From Gemmata massiliana (GTDB lineage Bacteria > Planctomycetota > Planctomycetia > Gemmatales > Gemmataceae): a stretch of DNA of 64,000 nucleotides. The position numbers were made by a program, and so were the translations under genes. The notes beneath the pieces are model-generated. The model worked only from the letters and a program-made list of their open reading frames with translations. It did not search any database and had not been told where the DNA came from. The stretch covers positions 708,132-772,131 of the forward strand of contig HG799463.1 in NCBI GenBank assembly GCA_000531095.1, given 5' to 3'. Each line of letters begins with the position of its first letter. Positions within the stretch are counted from its first letter, which is position 1. Below are positions 47,430-58,000 of the stretch, one piece after another.

Positions 47430-49271
47430 ATGAGTACGCTCCCCGAACGGCCGCACCAAGAGGGAACGAAAGCCGCGACCGGGCCGCCCGCGTGGACCTA
47501 CGCGGACGCGGTCCCGAAGCGCTTCGGCGATTTCGAGGTCATCTCCAAACTCGGTCAGGGGTCTTTCGGGCAGGTGTTTCTCGCGCGCCAAGTGTCACTC
47601 GAGCGCCACGTCGCACTCAAGGTCATGGACGGCGAACCGACGGGGCACAACGAGGGCCAGGTGCTCGCGGGGCTGGAACACGACCACATCGTGAAGGTCT
47701 ACTCCGCGTTCCTCGACCCACCGAGCGGGCTGAGCGGGTTGTGCCTCCAGTACGTGCCCGGCGCGGACCTCGGGGTCATCATCCGCCGCGTCTTCGAGGG
47801 CGGGCGCGTTCCGGAATCGGGTCGGGCGCTGCTCGATGCACTCGACCAGTTGCGCCGCGGCGACCCGGGGTTCGACCCGGCCGCGCTCCGGGACCGCGAG
47901 GCGCTCGAAGCCGACGACTTCCCGCAAGCGGTGTGTCGGCTCGGCGGCCGCATGGCCGAAGCGCTCGCGTTCGCGCACGCGAACGGCATCCTGCACTGCG
48001 ACATCAAGCCCGGTAACATCCTGCTCACGCCCTACGGCCGGCCGATGCTCGCCGACTTCAACGTGGCGTTTGACCGCACGCGGCACAACCCCGAAGACAC
48101 GCGGTACGGGGGGACGCTCGCGTACATGGCCCCCGAGTACCGCGCGGTGATGCTCAACCTGCCCGGCGGGAAGGCCGACGAGCGGTGCGACGTCTATTCG
48201 CTCGGCGTGGTGCTGTACGAACTCGCGACCGGCACCCGCCCCACGCTCCAACACAACGTCTCCGAAACGAAAGAAACGGTCGCTCAGGGAACCGTGCCCG
48301 CCCGTGCCACCTTGCCCGAAGTGCGAACGGTCCCCGACGCGATGATCCACGTGCCGCGCGAACTGGCCGCGGTGATTTGCCGGGCGATCGATCCCGAGCC
48401 GACCCACCGGTACCAGACCGCGACGGAACTCGCGACCGCACTGGCGAGCGCGCGGCAGTTACTGACCGCGCGGCGCACCCTTCCCGCGCCGTCCCCGATC
48501 GGCCGGTGGGCAACCGCGTTCCCGCTCTACGCGCTGGCCGTGGCGGGTATCCTCCCGCACGTGATCGCGTCCCTGGTGCAGATCAGCTACAACACGGTCG
48601 AGGTGCGCCTGACCACCGAGCAAGGAACCGTGTTCGCGTGGCTCGTGATCGTGTACAACCTGATCGCGTATCCCGTTTTCGGCGGCACCGCGCTCTACCT
48701 GTTCCGGCAAGTGAAGCGCCAGCTCCCGAAAGTGGCGACCATGTCCGGCCCGGAGCTTGACGCATTCCGCGGACAGGTGTGTCAACTGTGTTGGCGCGCG
48801 GCGGCCCTCGGCGCAATCGGCTGGTTCCCCGGCGCGCTGATCTTCCCGATCGTTATCGACACGTGCGCCGGCCCGATTCCGTGGCAGTTGTACGCGCACT
48901 ACTTCATCTCGTTCTCGCTGGGGGGACTCATCGGGGTCGTGTTCAGCTACCTGAGCATCGCCTACGTGGTGCTCCGCGCGCTGTACCCGCAATTGGGGAA
49001 CGCGGACACGTACACCCCGACAAAGGGCTGGAACGAGGTCTACCCACTGACGGCCCCCTTCGGCGCGATGGTAACGCTGGCGAGCGGCGTTCCGCTCGTG
49101 GGTGCAGTGTTGCTACTGACCCTCGCGGATACCGCGCTTACGCTGGGCTTCCGGGTGCTGGTCGCGGGCCTGATCGGTGCGGGCGTCGCGGGCGTCGGTC
49201 TGGCGGAACGCATCGTTCGCCGATTGCACCTGCTCGCCGCGGTGTGGCAGAAGGACGCCGAAGCACGGTGA
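47430..49271 (+). CDS. Ser/Thr protein kinase with C-terminal membrane domain
   Basis: A 613-residue kinase. Residues ~30-345 form the kinase: LGQGSFGQVFLA, lysine in VALKVM, catalytic LHCDIKPGNILL, DFN in place of DFG, and YGGTLAYMAPEY. Cys replaces Arg in HRD. The C-terminal 250 residues hold about six hydrophobic helices (for example FPLYALAVAGILPHVIASLV), so the kinase faces the cytoplasm from the membrane. It probably senses an envelope signal. Next to a kinase-tubulin fusion and a papain-like protein. Confidence 0.93.
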   Translation: MSTLPERPHQEGTKAATGPPAWTYADAVPKRFGDFEVISKLGQGSFGQVFLARQVSLERHVALKVMDGEPTGHNEGQVLAGLEHDHIVKVYSAFLDPPSGLSGLCLQYVPGADLGVIIRRVFEGGRVPESGRALLDALDQLRRGDPGFDPAALRDREALEADDFPQAVCRLGGRMAEALAFAHANGILHCDIKPGNILLTPYGRPMLADFNVAFDRTRHNPEDTRYGGTLAYMAPEYRAVMLNLPGGKADERCDVYSLGVVLYELATGTRPTLQHNVSETKETVAQGTVPARATLPEVRTVPDAMIHVPRELAAVICRAIDPEPTHRYQTATELATALASARQLLTARRTLPAPSPIGRWATAFPLYALAVAGILPHVIASLVQISYNTVEVRLTTEQGTVFAWLVIVYNLIAYPVFGGTALYLFRQVKRQLPKVATMSGPELDAFRGQVCQLCWRAAALGAIGWFPGALIFPIVIDTCAGPIPWQLYAHYFISFSLGGLIGVVFSYLSIAYVVLRALYPQLGNADTYTPTKGWNEVYPLTAPFGAMVTLASGVPLVGAVLLLTLADTALTLGFRVLVAGLIGAGVAGVGLAERIVRRLHLLAAVWQKDAEAR

Positions 49272-49540
49272 TGGGTGAGTCAGGCGAACCCCGCCCACGA
49301 GGGCAGCGGGGCTAACATCGCCCAGGCGGGCGACACCATCTCGTTCGCAAGTAACCGGGAGTCAACATAGTTAGGGAATCGAACTAACTATCGCCCATCT
49401 TTAAGCCACTCGGTTTCGATCCCGCACGAAATTTCAGCTCCTCCCATCCCGCGGGTTCTTCAGACTCGGCCGGAAATACTGTGCTACGGTTCCACTAGTA
49501 CGTCCGCACCCAAGCTCCCCTCCGTTCCGGGGCCGCCCGA

Positions 49541-52500
49541 ATGTTCGTCCGTCCCGAAGCCCAGGTCGAGCCGATCCCCGGTTACAAGCTCCTCGATCGC
49601 CTCGGCGCGGGCGGGTTCGGAGAAGTTTGGCGCTGCGAGGCTCCCGGCGGGATCTTCAAGGCCGTCAAGATCATCCACGGCGACCTGCGGTCCAAAGACA
49701 GTGACCTCGTGCGCTACGCCGAGCAGGAACTCAAATCGCTCAAGCGCGTGAAGCAGGTCCGACACCCGTACCTCCTCGCGCTCGACCGCTTCGACATCAT
49801 CGACGGCCGGCTCATGATCGTCATGGAGCTGGCCGACTGCAACCTCTGGGACCGGTTCCGCGCGTGCCGCGAGGCGGGACTCGTCGGCATCCCGCGCGAC
49901 GAGCTGCTCCAGTACATGGCCGAGATCGCGGAGGTGCTGGACCTGTTCAACGACCAGTTCCAGCTCCAGCACCTGGACATCAAGCCGCAGAACCTGTTCC
50001 TGCTCTACAACCACGTGAAGGTGGCCGACTTCGGGCAGGTCAAGGATCTGCAAGGGCTGATGGCCCAGGTCACCGGCGGCATCACGCCGGTCTATGCGGC
50101 CCCCGAAACGTTCGACGGCGTGATTACCCGCTACTGCGACCAGTACAGCCTGGCGTGCGTGTACCAGGAACTGCTCACCGGGGCGCGCCCGTTCGACGGC
50201 AGCAGCATGAGTCAACTGCTCATGCAGCACCTGAGCCTGCCGCCGTACCTGGACCCCAGCCCGCCCGCGGACCGGCCCGCGCTCGCACGCGCACTGGCCA
50301 AGAAGCCGGAGGACCGGTGGCCGAGCGTCTCCGCGTTCGTGCGCGCGTTGGCCGGCGCCCCGCCCCTGAGCGGCATCTCCGCGCCCGGGCGGTTCAACAC
50401 GTCCGAATCCGAAACGCCCAACCTGATTAGCGTTCCACCCGCGCCCGGGTCCGTGTTCTCGTCATTGTCATTGACCGACGACACGCCCCAGCGCGGCGAA
50501 ACTTACGGCCCGGTGTTCACCCCCGCGCCCCCGGAACTGTCCGGCGACGGCCCGCTCCAACCGGCGCTCGTGCTCGGGCTCGGCAACGCAGGACTGCGAG
50601 TCATTCAGCGGTTGCGCTTCGACCTCAACGAGCGTTACGGGCGCTCCGGTTTAACGCCGGCACTTCGCACGCTGTACATCGACACCGATTCCGAAGCCAT
50701 CGATGAAGCGAATCGCGAGCGGCCCGCCGACCGACTGGCGAAGCTCGACGCCGACGAAGTGTTCGCGGCCAAACTGAACCGCGCCGGGCACTACCTGAAG
50801 CCGCGGTTCAACGGGCGCAGCCTCACCGAAGGCTGGTTCGACGCGCAGTTGCTCTACAAGATCCCGCGCGCGCCCCAAACTCTGGGAATCCGGTCGCTCG
50901 GGCGGCTCGCGTTCCTCGACCACTACCGCGCACTGATGACGAAGGTGCAGGCCGATCTCGACGCGGCTGTGGCGCCCGACGCGCTGCTGCTTACCGAAGC
51001 CCGCACCGGCTTGAAGCGCCGCACGAACCGCCCCCGCGTGTACATCACGGGCAGTTTGGCCGGCGGTACCAGCGGCGGCATGTTCCTCGACCTCGCGTTC
51101 GCCGTGCGCAACCGGCTCAAGCGCATGGGGTACGAGCGCCCGGAGATCATCGGGCTGTTCGTCCTGCCGCCCGCGGACGCGACGCTCACCCCGCCCCAAG
51201 CGCTGGGCAACACCTTCGCCGCGCTCACCGAACTGAACCACTACAGCCGGTCCGACACGCAGTTCACCGCGCACTTTGACGAGCGAAGCGGCTACGTCAA
51301 AGAACAGGACGCGCCGTTTACCCGGTGCTACTTACTGCCCGGTTCGGCGTCCGGAGTCGTACCGCAATCCGGTGTGGGAATCACCCCGCCGCCGGGTACC
51401 CCGAATCCCGGCTCGCGCGCACGGTTCGGGTCCGGGGGCGTTCAGAAGCCCGGCTCGCGCATCGTCGCACTCGGCGCGCTTGGCTCCCAGCGGACCCCGG
51501 ACCCGGGCGCCGCGGCCGCCGCGCTCAAGCCATACGGCGACGCGGCCGAGCGCATCCGACTCGACCTGTTCTCCCCGATCGGGCGCTGTGCGGACGAAAC
51601 GCGCGCGGCCGAGGAAGTCACCGAACACCCAGGACCAGTTACAGTTTCCGCGTTCGGCGTGGCGACGTTCGACTGGCCCCGCGCCGAAGTGGTGAGCCGG
51701 ACCGCGGCGTCTGTGGGGCGCGAGATTCTCCGGCGCTGGGCCGCACCCGATCTGAAGCGCGTGCGCGAAGTGATGCCCGGGATCGCCGAGAGCCGCTGGA
51801 CCCAACTGGGACTCGACCCCGAAACAATCATCGAGCGCCTCCAGCGCGCCGCGGACCAGAGCGCGGGCCGGCGCGTCGACACGCTGGTGGAGTCGATCAC
51901 CGAACCGCTCGTGCCGCGCGGGTGGCTCAATCGGCTCCCCGAACCGACCCAAATTCACGTGGCCCTCAACGACCTGAACCGGTTGCTCGGGCCGCCGGCG
52001 GCGTCCGTGAAGCGCCCGCAGACGCCGCTGGAAGAAGAAGTCGCCCGGGCCGCGGCGGACGCCGGCTCCGCGTTCGCGCTGGACCTCCGCACGCTCGCAC
52101 CCGTGCTCGTGGACGACGCCGAGTTCCGGCTCGCCGGGACCGAGGAGCTGTTCCGCCAGTTCCTCGCCACCACGGACCGGCTCATCGACCGGTACACGCA
52201 CCTGGCGGTCGAACTCGATTCCAAGGCCGTCGCAGGGTTCGAGTGCCTCTCGCGGTACGCGCACTACCAGAAGGGCATGTGGAAGCCGTCGACCGCGGAA
52301 CTGACCGACGCGCTGCGCCAGTACCCGCGTGCCCGGTTCCAGGCGATCACGTTCCGGCAAATGGTCACCGCGTACCAGATCGTGCGCGACGTGCTCTCGA
52401 TGCAGATCGCCGACGTCGCGGTGGCGCGGCAGCGCATGGCGACCGCCAGCGCGAGCGTGCCCGATGCGCCGCCCGAACCGCCCGCGTCGCTCCGCCGGCT

Positions 52501-53116
52501 CATGCCGCCGGGGTGCCCAACCATCGGCGACGCGGTCAACCGGTTCCTCAAAGTGCTTTCCGACGCGGACCTGACCGACATCGACCGGCGCGTACAATCG
52601 GTCCTCGAACCGGAGACCGGCGGGCTGTTCCAGGTGTGCCTGAACTCGTCGTCCGGGGTCGAAGACGTGATCGCGGTCGTGTTTGAAGAAACCCGCGCGC
52701 ACCTGGACCAGCGGCTCGGCGAGGTCGGGTTGGCGAGTATGTTCGCGGAACGGTTCCGCACACCGCAGCAGGCAGAACGGGCCATCGAACAGGCGTATCA
52801 GGAAGCGGAGCCCGCGTGGGCCGGGAACGGCCCCTGGGCCGCGTCGGAAGTGTCCGTGCTCTCGTGCCCCGGGGGGACATCGGGCGAAGCGCTGCGGGAA
52901 TTGGCGCGGCGCGCGATCCCGATCGCCGCGCTGCCGATCACGGACAGTTGCGACGACCTCACGATCTACCGCGAGTGGACCTCGGTCCCGCTGGCCGCGC
53001 TCCCGCACCTCGGCCCGGCCGCGGCCGCGGCCTACGACGCGATCCCCGACGCGAACCAGTGCTCGCCGCACACGCGGCTCGACATCACCGCCTGGTTCGA
53101 CGTGGACTCAAAGTAA
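49541..53116 (+). CDS. Ser/Thr kinase fused to a tubulin-like GTPase-fold domain
   Basis: A 1191-residue fusion. Residues ~10-275 are a kinase: LGAGGFGEVWR, AVKIIHG, catalytic QHLDIKPQNLFL, VADFGQV. A Pro/Ser-rich linker (about 275-335) leads to a Tubulin_2-type domain starting VLGLGNAGLRVIQRLRFDLN, with YIDTDSEAIDEAN and a tubulin/FtsZ-like glycine signature SLAGGTSGGMFLDLAF near 505. The rest is long and helical. The family is known in planctomycetes and other bacteria, with functions unclear. One chain coupling phosphorylation to a possibly polymerising GTPase is striking. Confidence 0.9.
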   Translation: MFVRPEAQVEPIPGYKLLDRLGAGGFGEVWRCEAPGGIFKAVKIIHGDLRSKDSDLVRYAEQELKSLKRVKQVRHPYLLALDRFDIIDGRLMIVMELADCNLWDRFRACREAGLVGIPRDELLQYMAEIAEVLDLFNDQFQLQHLDIKPQNLFLLYNHVKVADFGQVKDLQGLMAQVTGGITPVYAAPETFDGVITRYCDQYSLACVYQELLTGARPFDGSSMSQLLMQHLSLPPYLDPSPPADRPALARALAKKPEDRWPSVSAFVRALAGAPPLSGISAPGRFNTSESETPNLISVPPAPGSVFSSLSLTDDTPQRGETYGPVFTPAPPELSGDGPLQPALVLGLGNAGLRVIQRLRFDLNERYGRSGLTPALRTLYIDTDSEAIDEANRERPADRLAKLDADEVFAAKLNRAGHYLKPRFNGRSLTEGWFDAQLLYKIPRAPQTLGIRSLGRLAFLDHYRALMTKVQADLDAAVAPDALLLTEARTGLKRRTNRPRVYITGSLAGGTSGGMFLDLAFAVRNRLKRMGYERPEIIGLFVLPPADATLTPPQALGNTFAALTELNHYSRSDTQFTAHFDERSGYVKEQDAPFTRCYLLPGSASGVVPQSGVGITPPPGTPNPGSRARFGSGGVQKPGSRIVALGALGSQRTPDPGAAAAALKPYGDAAERIRLDLFSPIGRCADETRAAEEVTEHPGPVTVSAFGVATFDWPRAEVVSRTAASVGREILRRWAAPDLKRVREVMPGIAESRWTQLGLDPETIIERLQRAADQSAGRRVDTLVESITEPLVPRGWLNRLPEPTQIHVALNDLNRLLGPPAASVKRPQTPLEEEVARAAADAGSAFALDLRTLAPVLVDDAEFRLAGTEELFRQFLATTDRLIDRYTHLAVELDSKAVAGFECLSRYAHYQKGMWKPSTAELTDALRQYPRARFQAITFRQMVTAYQIVRDVLSMQIADVAVARQRMATASASVPDAPPEPPASLRRLMPPGCPTIGDAVNRFLKVLSDADLTDIDRRVQSVLEPETGGLFQVCLNSSSGVEDVIAVVFEETRAHLDQRLGEVGLASMFAERFRTPQQAERAIEQAYQEAEPAWAGNGPWAASEVSVLSCPGGTSGEALRELARRAIPIAALPITDSCDDLTIYREWTSVPLAALPHLGPAAAAAYDAIPDANQCSPHTRLDITAWFDVDSK

Positions 53117-53144
53117 TTTCTGCGGTGTTGTGTGCGTTCTGCTC

Positions 53145-53200
53145 GTGGCACAAGCCTCTGGCCTGTGTGAGCGCTTTCACAGGCCAGAGGCCTGTGCCAC
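53145..53200. repeat. Palindromic interspersed repeat, second copy
   Basis: Arms 53145-53167 and 53178-53200 (23 bp, one mismatch) are the same sequence as 11349-11405. It lies between the convergent kinase-tubulin and MscS genes and may terminate both. Confidence 0.75.
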
Positions 53201-53255
53201 CAAGCCAGAACCACAAGCCCCATTCAACGCAACAAGTAACTTTGACAGCCCCGGT

Positions 53256-56009
53256 TCACCCCAGGGTGACTTCGATTCCCGCCATGTCCTCTTGCGAGAG
53301 GCCGAGCGCGATGCGGGCGAACACCTCGTCACGGGTTTTTGTCCGCGCCTCGTAGTCCTTCAAGAACCACCAGAACCGGTACTCCACGACCTTGACGTTC
53401 CCCTTCTGGCTGTACCGCACCACGGCCACGCCGTTGTCGGCCGAGACGTTCTTGCACTGCCCCACCGCGCCGCGGAGCACGGTCACGACCTTCCCCGCGT
53501 CCTTATCCGTGCTGACCGTCACCGCGATTGCGTCGTAAGTTTCGCCACCCCGGGAGAGGTTCTCCACTGTCAACTCGGTCACTTTGCGATTGGGCACGCT
53601 GAGCATCAGCCCGGTCGCATTTTTCAGTGCGGTCGAGCGCCACGTCAGCCCGACGACGCGAGCCGGTTCGCCCGTTCCCAGTCGCACAACGTCGCCCACC
53701 TTGAACCGGCGCTCGGCGAAAATGGCGACCGACCCGAGCACGTCCGCGATCATCGGCCGTGCGGCGAGCGCGAGCGCCAGCACACCGATCGCCAGAGCCA
53801 TCACGAGCGCGGTCACATCGTAGCCGAGAATGTTCAGAACGAGTACGAGCGCAACGGCCCACGCCCCGACCTTCAACACTCTGCGAAGCGCGGCGAGCAC
53901 GGGTGACGGGCTACCGGCCTCGTTCGTACCGCCTCGAATCGCGCGCCCCAGAACAAAGATCATTACTCGCGGGAGAATGAACGCGCACAGAAGAACGATC
54001 CCGATCCGAATCCCCGTTTCGCGCAGCCCGCGAATCCGTGCCGCACGCAGTTCCGCTCGCGCCTTGCCGATCTCGCCACCACCAGCCGGGAGCTTGGTCT
54101 GCTCGGTGACCTTGTTCGCGTCCGTGGCGCTGTTACCGGTGAGCGCTTCGACGCGCCGGGCGGTCGCAAGCGAGACCGCGTTCAATCGGGATACTTCATC
54201 GCGGTAGGTGGTTTCTTCCGCCTTCAACCCGCCCGAAGCGGTCCGTAAGCGAAGCCACTCGTCCCACGTCCGCGTGCTTTCGGAAGTTGCTTCGTATTTC
54301 TCCAACACGGTCCGCAACTTCGCGATGTCGGCCGCTTCGCGCCGGCCGAGGTCCACCAAGTTCTCCAGCGCCTCTTTTTGTCGCTTCAGCGTGTCGGCCT
54401 GGTCGTCGAAATCGATGAGTTCCCGGTAGTCAGCCGAAAGAAGCTCCGCGGCGCTCGCACTCGCCTTCGATCGGTCGAACGCGAGGAGCCAGTCCCACTC
54501 GGCGGCCTCCCCGTTCACGCGCTCGGTAACGCGCTGGTCGAGGCGCTTCTGCTCGGCTTCGGGTCGGTCCTTGTACGGGACGGCGTAGCTGTGCGCGAGT
54601 GCCCTCAAATCGGCGAGCAAGTTGAGCCGCTCGTCCACTCGCGCGAGGAGGTGCCCCGTCAGCGCCTTGATGTTTTCGGCGTCCGGATCAGGTTTGCGGA
54701 GTTGCTCGCGTTCCTGGCGAAGTTGCTGGATGGTGAGCGTAACAGCCCGCAATTCACCGTCGGGTTGCGCACGATTCGTGTCTCCAAATCCGGCCGGCAC
54801 TTGAGCCGCGTCGAGATCCCCGTTTCCCACGCGGCGCTCGGTCTCGGTCGCGAACGCCGTGACCTGAGCCGCGAGACGCCGGGCGTCATCGAGCGTCGTC
54901 GAGTACGCGACCGCTCGTCGCTCCAATTCGTCGAGCGCGGAAATCAGAGCGTTGGCCTTTTCCTCGCGCTCGGCCGAGTTCCGCACCCGGGCCGTGAGAT
55001 AAGCCTCAACGCCGGCCAGCGCCCGCGTCGTTTGCTCCAACGAGGTGGGCACTTCCGCACGAGTCGGCGGGGGCGGCTCTTTGACCGCATTGAGAGAATG
55101 TCGCGCGTCACTCGCGCTCGCAACCGCCTTCTTGTAATCGCCCGCGTCCCCGCTGATGGCACCCGTCTTTTCCGCAAGCGATTTGCGCGTCTTGGCGAAC
55201 TCGTCCACGAGTTGGGCAGGTGCCATCGAACGCGCCTGTTCCTCGAACCGGAACGCCGCGAGCGTATCCGCCTGGGCGCCCTTCAGTGCTTCGAGTTTCG
55301 CCGCGGCCGCGTCGGATGCGGCCCGCGCGTCAACGAGTTGTTTCTCGACACCGGCCGAATCACTCGTCGCTTTCTCAAGCGCGGCTCGAACCTCGGAACC
55401 GAGCGCCTTGATTCGTGCAGCCGCATCATCGAGTTGCTTCGCTTCAACAGCATCGGGCAGTTTGCCGGCCCCGACCTTCGCGGCAAACGCGGACGCCGTG
55501 CGCATCGCGAACAGGTGATCGTCCGCGGCACGCGCGGCACGGTCGAAATCGGCCCCAGCAACGGCGAGCGCGGCCGCCGCGCCATTCCATGCTTCGAGAT
55601 GCTTCACGCGGCTCGCATGGTGGTCCACCACGGCTTGTTCGGCCTTGAGCGCGGCTTCCACATCAGCCGATCGCAACACCAGCGGAACCGGCGCCGGCGC
55701 TTTGAGATCATCAACCCGCTGTCGGTCCTTGCTCACTTCCGCCGCCTGCGATGTGAAGCGCCGGTGAGCCAGTTCATAGGCCCCCTTCCGCACGACCCAT
55801 TCCCGGGCCAACTGCTCCACGAACGCGACCACTTCGGCCGGCGCCCGCCCCGTGAGCTTTGCCTCCAGCTCCTTGCGCACCTGTTCGCGATCAACGAGGA
55901 CGGATTTGGGAGGGGGAGCCTTTTCGTCGGACCGACCGTTACCGGGAAGTGCCAGGCAGAGCGCGCTGAGGAACGCGACCCCGGCGGAGAGAATCCGGAT
56001 GTGGAGCAT
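53256..56009 (-). CDS. MscS-type mechanosensitive channel with long periplasmic domain
   Basis: A 917-residue protein. A signal peptide (ILSAGVAFLSALCLALPGNG) is followed by about 600 residues rich in Ala, Glu, Lys and Leu with strong coiled-coil character. Near residue 630 the membrane part begins (IGIVLLCAFILPRVMIFVLG), then the MscS pore helix region VTALVMALAIGVLALALAAR, the beta domain FKVGDVVRLGTGEPARVVGLTW, and the C-terminal alpha/beta domain. It should release solutes on hypo-osmotic shock. Divergent from the TolC-like gene. Confidence 0.93.
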   Translation of the reverse strand: MLHIRILSAGVAFLSALCLALPGNGRSDEKAPPPKSVLVDREQVRKELEAKLTGRAPAEVVAFVEQLAREWVVRKGAYELAHRRFTSQAAEVSKDRQRVDDLKAPAPVPLVLRSADVEAALKAEQAVVDHHASRVKHLEAWNGAAAALAVAGADFDRAARAADDHLFAMRTASAFAAKVGAGKLPDAVEAKQLDDAAARIKALGSEVRAALEKATSDSAGVEKQLVDARAASDAAAAKLEALKGAQADTLAAFRFEEQARSMAPAQLVDEFAKTRKSLAEKTGAISGDAGDYKKAVASASDARHSLNAVKEPPPPTRAEVPTSLEQTTRALAGVEAYLTARVRNSAEREEKANALISALDELERRAVAYSTTLDDARRLAAQVTAFATETERRVGNGDLDAAQVPAGFGDTNRAQPDGELRAVTLTIQQLRQEREQLRKPDPDAENIKALTGHLLARVDERLNLLADLRALAHSYAVPYKDRPEAEQKRLDQRVTERVNGEAAEWDWLLAFDRSKASASAAELLSADYRELIDFDDQADTLKRQKEALENLVDLGRREAADIAKLRTVLEKYEATSESTRTWDEWLRLRTASGGLKAEETTYRDEVSRLNAVSLATARRVEALTGNSATDANKVTEQTKLPAGGGEIGKARAELRAARIRGLRETGIRIGIVLLCAFILPRVMIFVLGRAIRGGTNEAGSPSPVLAALRRVLKVGAWAVALVLVLNILGYDVTALVMALAIGVLALALAARPMIADVLGSVAIFAERRFKVGDVVRLGTGEPARVVGLTWRSTALKNATGLMLSVPNRKVTELTVENLSRGGETYDAIAVTVSTDKDAGKVVTVLRGAVGQCKNVSADNGVAVVRYSQKGNVKVVEYRFWWFLKDYEARTKTRDEVFARIALGLSQEDMAGIEVTLG

Positions 56010-56183
56010 GGTGTCTCACAAATGCGAACCGGGCGCGGGCCGTGTAACGCCCGCGGCACCGTGAGTTTATCCATTCAATCGAACACTGGAAGTGCCCCGG
56101 AGGTTGCGGTTGCACCCGGGCACCGACGGGGGTATGCCGGCCCGAAACATTGTTCGGACGAGTCGAGACGGGGGACGTTCAGG

Positions 56184-57878
56184 ATGGAGCGATTCCGCCG
56201 CGCACTGTTCGCGTGGGCCGTTGCGGGTTTGGGGACCGCGACCGGGTGCGCAACGGACGCCGCCTCCGACGGGCCGCGGGAAACGGTACGCGCCCAACAG
56301 CCCACGCGCCCCGCTCCGCGCAGTTCCACGCCCGTTCCGCCCGCTTCACTCGCGAGCGGGAAGCAACCCGCTACCAACTCCGCGCAAACAACCGAACCTG
56401 CGCCGTTGCCCATCAACCTCGCGACCGCGCTGAAGCTCTCAAACGCGCGCCCGCTCGATGTGCAAATTGCCGCACAGCAAGTCACGTCGGCCGCTGCGAT
56501 CTACGATCGGGCGCGCGTCCTGTGGCTCGCGAACGTCTCACTGGGAGCGGACTACCCCGCAAATTCCGGATCACTGCCAACCACTGGGAAAGCGAACCGA
56601 AACGCCCTCACGGTCGGAACCGGGTCCAATGCGCTGTTCGCGTTCTCGGACGCGATCTACAGCCCACTCGCCGCACGCCAAGAACAGCGCGCGACTTCAC
56701 CTGTAAACGATCCCGCGATTGCAACGGCGGATGCGTATTTCGCGCTGCAGCAGGCACGCGGCGATTTGGCGGGCGCGATTGCCGCTGAGTCGCGTGCGGA
56801 AGAGTTTGCCAAGAGCGCGACCGATGCAACCGACGCACGCGCGGAACTCGGTCGGCGAAAGCAAGCCGTCACCACCGCACGCGAACGCGAGCGCACGGCC
56901 AACAGCGAACTCGTTCGCACTCTGGGACTCCCGCCCGCGACCCGCGTCGAGCCGGCCGAACCCGCGTTCCTGCCGATCGCGGTTATTGATCCGATCATCA
57001 ACCTCGACGAACTCGTTCCCGTTGCACTCACAACGCGCCCGGAATTGGCCGGGAACCGGGCTCTTGTGCGTGCGACACTCGCGCGCCTGAAACAAGAATC
57101 ACTCCGCCCACTCGTGCCGAGCCTCGCCGTGCGGAGCGTGCCCACCAGTGCGCGCGATCCGGAAACCTCCGGCGAACGGTTCGACATCGCCCCGCAGCAA
57201 CTCCGCGAGTTCGTGACGGTCGCTTTCAGTGACAAGCCCCAAACGAACGAGGGGCGCGACGAACTGGAAGGCGCGACAATCGATCTGTTCCGCGCACAAG
57301 ACCGCATCGCGACCGAAGTAGCCACGGCGTTTGCGCAAGTGCGCGCCGCGGCACAACGACTGAACACTGCGGAGCCGGCACTAAAAGCTGCGCTCGAACG
57401 TGCGCAGAAGAACGCGAGCCCGCAGGAAATAGCCAGCGCGCTTCAGGCCTTTTCGCAAGCCAATACCGAGTTCTTCGCGGCGGTTGCCGAGTACAACCGG
57501 GCGCAGTTCCGGCTTTACTGCGTGCTCGGGCACCCGAACCAGTGCCTCGCCAACCCCGTTCCGCAAGCGCCACTCGCCGCGATGCCGCTCAGCCCCACGC
57601 CAGAAATGAAGCCGTCCGCGCAACCGGCGCCACTTGCGAGCGTTCCCCAAGTGGCAGGGGAAATGCCCGCGGCACCGATCGCGGCGGCTCCCACACCGGT
57701 ACCGCCACCGGCGTCTGTGGTTCCACCAGCACCGAACACCGCCCAACCGTTGCCCGTGCAAGAATGGACGTCGGTTCCCGTACCCGGTGCGAACCGCTTA
57801 CCGACCGTGATTGAGGAACCGCCGCTCCCTTCGACGCCGGTACGCCCGCCGGTCGTTGCGCCCGATTCGGGTAGTTGA
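56184..57878 (+). CDS. TolC-family outer membrane efflux-like lipoprotein
   Basis: A 564-residue protein. The ATG at 56184 starts MERFRRALFAWAVAGLGTAT followed by GCATD, so Cys22 is a probable lipobox cysteine. The central region is helical with TolC/OEP-like repeats (DAYFALQQARGDLAGAIAAE, TRPELAGNRALVRATLARL). The C-terminal 110 residues are Pro/Ala-rich. TolC partners (a membrane fusion protein and an inner-membrane pump) are not adjacent. The frame continues far upstream antisense to the MscS gene, but that part is a shadow. Confidence 0.85.
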   Translation: MERFRRALFAWAVAGLGTATGCATDAASDGPRETVRAQQPTRPAPRSSTPVPPASLASGKQPATNSAQTTEPAPLPINLATALKLSNARPLDVQIAAQQVTSAAAIYDRARVLWLANVSLGADYPANSGSLPTTGKANRNALTVGTGSNALFAFSDAIYSPLAARQEQRATSPVNDPAIATADAYFALQQARGDLAGAIAAESRAEEFAKSATDATDARAELGRRKQAVTTARERERTANSELVRTLGLPPATRVEPAEPAFLPIAVIDPIINLDELVPVALTTRPELAGNRALVRATLARLKQESLRPLVPSLAVRSVPTSARDPETSGERFDIAPQQLREFVTVAFSDKPQTNEGRDELEGATIDLFRAQDRIATEVATAFAQVRAAAQRLNTAEPALKAALERAQKNASPQEIASALQAFSQANTEFFAAVAEYNRAQFRLYCVLGHPNQCLANPVPQAPLAAMPLSPTPEMKPSAQPAPLASVPQVAGEMPAAPIAAAPTPVPPPASVVPPAPNTAQPLPVQEWTSVPVPGANRLPTVIEEPPLPSTPVRPPVVAPDSGS

Positions 57879-58000
57879 ATAATAATTCAATTTTTAACCT
57901 TGCCACATTGCGGTTGATTTTCTAAGAGTCGTGCGTCATGTTTGAGGTAGGGGATTTGCCCCCGATCTCAAGCGGCGACCGAACGGAGGACCGAGCGACC

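Noticed and set aside
54378-56183. Plus-strand extension upstream of the TolC-like gene
   Set aside because: It lies antisense to the MscS gene and lacks protein-like composition; the lipoprotein signal begins at 56184.
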